Shown: piece after piece, positions 6,031 to 8,284 of the stretch
Layout of the letters: every line of letters starts with the position of its first letter
Numbering within the stretch: the first letter of the stretch is position 1
Assembly: GCA_002794515.1 (NCBI GenBank)
Contig: PGTJ01000094.1
Coordinates: 1-8,284 of the forward strand
Direction: 5' to 3'
Length of the DNA stretch: 8,284 nt
Origin: Phototrophicales bacterium
Lineage (GTDB): Bacteria > Chloroflexota > Anaerolineae > Aggregatilineales > Phototrophicaceae
Translations under genes and position numbers: made by a program
Notes under the pieces: generated by a model
The model's input: the letters and a program-made list of their open reading frames with translations, nothing else
The model's database searches: none
Told to the model about the DNA's origin: nothing

Positions 6031-7623
6031 ATGATGTCAATACACACATTACCACCTCTGTCTGCCCAAGCATTGCAGACAAAATTATTACGACTAGGAC
6101 TGATTTATGGTGGCGGGGCATTCATTTTGAATGGTGTTTTGTTTTTTATCATGGTGGCGGTGACAACAGCGCAATTGCCGTTGCTGTCGTTTATAACGAT
6201 GGGTGTATTGATTACCGTTCTCATCAGCGACTATGTAGGCATCAAATTATCTTTTGAGCCAATTTATAGGCACTTAAAAGCATTAGAACAATCTCCCTTA
6301 TCATCAGAAGCCCGTCAAGACTTATATATACGCCTCTTAAATTATCCAATTAACACTGTCTTTCGTGTTTTCACCTTTCATACATTACCACCTTATGCTG
6401 TGTTACTTATCATGATGACCTATCTTATCTATATAGGATTGCTCCCTTGGTCGTTGGTTGAATATAGCATCATCATGACATTGCTGGTGGTGGGTGTGGC
6501 AACACATGCCATACTCGAATATTTTGCGGTAAAACGATTATTGTATCCCAGTTTATTATATGCTTATTATCAAGCGGGCGATTTATCAGCCACTGCGCGA
6601 AAACGCATTATTTCGTTAGGAATTTATCGGCGGTTATTCACCTTATCGGTCTGGTTGATGCTCGTCCCCGTCACTGTTTTGGGAATCACGTTAATCATCC
6701 GTGTTGCCAACACCTTTCAGATGTTCGATATTGATGATGCAACACCCTATTTACTGCCACTCATGATGACTGCTTTTGCCCCTGTGGTGGTGATTGGTGG
6801 TGTGATGGTCATTGTCATTCGCCATATCGCCACTGAAATTGCTAATCCGACCGATGAATTGGTCAAAGCCATGCAGTTGGTCGCCGATGGTCAATTAGAT
6901 GTTCTTTTGCCTATCACAACCGCCGATGAATTTGCCGAGCTGAATCATGGATTTAACCAGATGGTTAAGGGGTTGCAGGAGCGTGAGCGGTTGCATGATG
7001 CTTTTGGGCGTTATATCAGCCCTGAATTGGCAATGCGGGTGCGTGAACAAGGCGCGAGCTTATCAGCACAGATGATGAACGCCAGTGTGATGTTTGTGGA
7101 TATTCGCAATTATACCGCAATGGCAGAAAAATTATCGCCTATCGAGGTGGTGACGATTTTGAATCGCTTTTTTGCATTGGTTGAGCCACTCATTCAACAA
7201 CAGGGCGGATGGATTAATAAATTTTTGGGGGATGGTTTTATGGTGTTATTTGGTGTGCCTGTTCCCTATGATGACCACGCTAAGCGAGCGGTGATGGTTG
7301 CCAGGCAAATCCGAGACGCATTAGCCGATTTGAACATCCAACATGCAGGGCAGTTCCCATCGCTCTCGATTGGCATCGGCATCGATTGTGGAGACTTGGT
7401 GGCGGGGAGCATCGGCAGTCCTGATAGAATCGAATATACGGTTATTGGTGATGTGGTCAACATCGCCTCGCGCATTGAATCGCTCAATAAAGAACTTGGC
7501 ACAACCATTTTAATCAGCGAGGCAGTGTACCTATCGGCGGGAGATATTGGCGATAACCGAGAAATGCCACCCACATCGGTGAAGGGCAAATCTGTGCCGA
7601 TACGGGTTTATGCGTTGGATTGA
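6031..7623 (+). CDS. Class III adenylate cyclase, six-helix membrane form with HAMP domain
   Basis: A 530-residue membrane enzyme predicted to make cAMP from ATP. Six hydrophobic segments are visible (about residues 23-47, 52-70, 119-138, 142-165, 203-226, 242-265). A HAMP linker follows (about 266-318; ANPTDELVKAMQLVADGQLD then DEFAELNHGFNQM), then a connecting helix with the FGRYISPEL motif and the class III catalytic domain (about 345-530). Expected key residues are present: metal-binding D357 (FVDIRNYT) and D401 (GDGFM), adenine-selecting K397 (NKFLGD) and D474 (YTVIGD), and transition-state N477 and R481 (VVNIASR). The Lys/Asp pair indicates ATP rather than GTP. The layout resembles mycobacterial Rv1318c-type cyclases, and such domains work as dimers. 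There is no separate extracellular sensor, so input probably comes through the membrane helices or HAMP. GAGGA lies 6 bases before the ATG at 6031 and 9 before an alternative ATG at 6034. It is divergent from the STAS-like gene; no clear intrinsic terminator follows. Confidence 0.93.
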   Translation: MMSIHTLPPLSAQALQTKLLRLGLIYGGGAFILNGVLFFIMVAVTTAQLPLLSFITMGVLITVLISDYVGIKLSFEPIYRHLKALEQSPLSSEARQDLYIRLLNYPINTVFRVFTFHTLPPYAVLLIMMTYLIYIGLLPWSLVEYSIIMTLLVVGVATHAILEYFAVKRLLYPSLLYAYYQAGDLSATARKRIISLGIYRRLFTLSVWLMLVPVTVLGITLIIRVANTFQMFDIDDATPYLLPLMMTAFAPVVVIGGVMVIVIRHIATEIANPTDELVKAMQLVADGQLDVLLPITTADEFAELNHGFNQMVKGLQERERLHDAFGRYISPELAMRVREQGASLSAQMMNASVMFVDIRNYTAMAEKLSPIEVVTILNRFFALVEPLIQQQGGWINKFLGDGFMVLFGVPVPYDDHAKRAVMVARQIRDALADLNIQHAGQFPSLSIGIGIDCGDLVAGSIGSPDRIEYTVIGDVVNIASRIESLNKELGTTILISEAVYLSAGDIGDNREMPPTSVKGKSVPIRVYALD

Positions 7624-7711
7624 GGGGGGCATCAGTTGGCAAAATACCACCATCGTCTGTGCCGTGTCTATCATTTTGGGGGGAATATGGTTATCATCTA
7701 AACATGACATC

Positions 7712-7736
7712 TATGGACGGTGACATGCCGTCTATA
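7712..7736. repeat. 9-bp inverted repeat upstream of the nitrilase-like gene
   Basis: TATGGACGG (7712-7720) pairs with CCGTCTATA (7728-7736) around a 7-base loop TGACATG, with one G-T wobble. It sits 26 bases before the start codon at 7762 and overlaps a possible -10 (TATATT, 7733-7738). No T-run follows, so it is not a standard terminator; an operator or an mRNA leader hairpin is possible. The rest of the 138-base gap (7624-7761) shows no convincing promoter. Confidence 0.45.
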
Positions 7737-7761
7737 TTCGATAAGCAAAAGGAAATTCCAC

Positions 7762-8284
7762 ATGAAAATTCATATCGGATTGGCGCAGATTTACCCCAAA
7801 CTAGGGGATGTGAATGCCAATTTGACCAAACATCTCGATTATATCGCACAGGCAAAAGCGCGTGGCGTAGATTTGGTGATCTTCCCCGAATTATCGCTTA
7901 CGGGGTATCAAGTCCAAGACCTTGTGCCAGAAGTGGCGATTCGCGCTCATCCCGATGACCCAACCTTTGCCCAATTGCTCACCGCCAGCCATGATCTGGA
8001 TGTGGTGTTCGGATTTGTCCAGCAGGATAGCCGTAATCGCTTTTATATTGCCTGCGCGTATCTGAGCAAAGGTAAATGCCTGCATATTCACCGCAAAATT
8101 TATTTGCCCACCTATGCTATGTTCGATGAAGCGCGTTATTTCGATATGGGCGAGCATGTCCGTGCCTTCGATACCCGTTTTGGGCGGGTGGGGATGCTCA
8201 TCTGCGAAGATTTTTGGCATGTATCGCCCCCCTATTTATTGTGGATGGACGGGGCAGATATGTTCATTCTGCAAAGTTCTAGCC
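7762..8284 (+). CDS. Nitrilase-superfamily carbon-nitrogen hydrolase (3' end outside window)
   Basis: The first 174 residues of a carbon-nitrogen hydrolase. These enzymes cleave amide or nitrile C-N bonds with a Glu-Lys-Cys triad, and all three residues are in place: E43 in FPELSLTGY, K112 in HRKIYLPTY, and nucleophile C148 in LICEDFW. The N-terminus MKIHIGLAQIYPKLGDVNAN is a typical first strand of the alpha-beta-beta-alpha fold. The TGYQVQDL and YAMFDEARYF segments resemble the glutaminase domain of glutamine-dependent NAD synthetases and related stand-alone hydrolases, so it may be either; the missing C-terminus decides this, since NadE would continue into a synthetase domain with an SGGxDS motif. 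Substrate is unknown. AGGA lies 8 bases before the ATG. It is cytoplasmic, with no signal peptide. It follows the cyclase on the same strand after 138 bases, with no evidence of a functional link. Confidence 0.9.
   Translation, partial: MKIHIGLAQIYPKLGDVNANLTKHLDYIAQAKARGVDLVIFPELSLTGYQVQDLVPEVAIRAHPDDPTFAQLLTASHDLDVVFGFVQQDSRNRFYIACAYLSKGKCLHIHRKIYLPTYAMFDEARYFDMGEHVRAFDTRFGRVGMLICEDFWHVSPPYLLWMDGADMFILQSSS

Noticed and set aside
7624..7761. Sigma-70 promoter for the nitrilase gene (TTGGCA at 7636, TATCAT at 7669 or 7692, TATATT at 7733)
   Set aside because: No -35/-10 pair has acceptable spacing, so none is annotated.
7620..7958. Plus-strand 112-codon frame spanning the gap between the cyclase and nitrilase genes
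   Set aside because: It overlaps the nitrilase gene in another frame, has no family resemblance, and the nitrilase frame carries the catalytic Glu, Lys and Cys.

Overview
The window looks like chromosomal DNA of a free-living bacterium, most probably a member of the Chloroflexota (Anaerolineae or a related class). This is an inference from style, not from a marker gene. The clues are a cytoplasmic histidine kinase with a long TPR array, a lipoprotein with a very long TPTPTNTP-type stalk followed by a beta-propeller and an SH3b domain, a small STAS/SpoIIAA-like protein starting with a W-x-N-D motif, and a six-helix HAMP adenylate cyclase. I see no rRNA, tRNA, CRISPR array, transposase, integrase or phage gene.

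Layout. Positions 1-5873 are read on the minus strand, in transcription order: a STAS-like protein (5873-5475), a large lipoprotein (5385-2857), a 71-residue unknown protein (2774-2559), a YbjN-type protein (2521-1901) closed by an intrinsic terminator (around 1843-1876), and a TPR-sensor histidine kinase (1756 to beyond the left edge). From 6031 the plus strand is used: a membrane adenylate cyclase (6031-7623) and the first 174 residues of a nitrilase-superfamily amidohydrolase (7762 to beyond the right edge). The intergenic gaps are all short (144, 37, 82, 83, 157 and 138 bases). The 157-base gap at 5874-6030 is a divergent promoter region with a good sigma-70-like promoter in each direction.

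How the genes fit together. The content is mostly signalling and cell surface: one two-component output (histidine kinase), one cAMP output (class III cyclase), one possible STAS-type regulator transcribed divergently from the cyclase, and one surface lipoprotein that probably places a propeller and an SH3b domain outside the membrane. The 71-residue protein and the YbjN protein probably share a transcript, perhaps with the lipoprotein gene, since no terminator is evident between 2857 and 2774. No pathway linking all the genes can be shown from sequence.

The most unusual signal is a short conserved block (-10 box plus about 20 downstream bases) found upstream of both the histidine kinase and the lipoprotein gene. 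It suggests shared regulation or a duplicated promoter, and it contains a four-codon mini-ORF in each copy. Other points worth a look are a spaced inverted repeat around the cyclase promoter, a 9-bp hairpin upstream of the nitrilase gene, and helical islands inside the lipoprotein's Thr/Pro stalk. I did not find a clear new multi-gene system.
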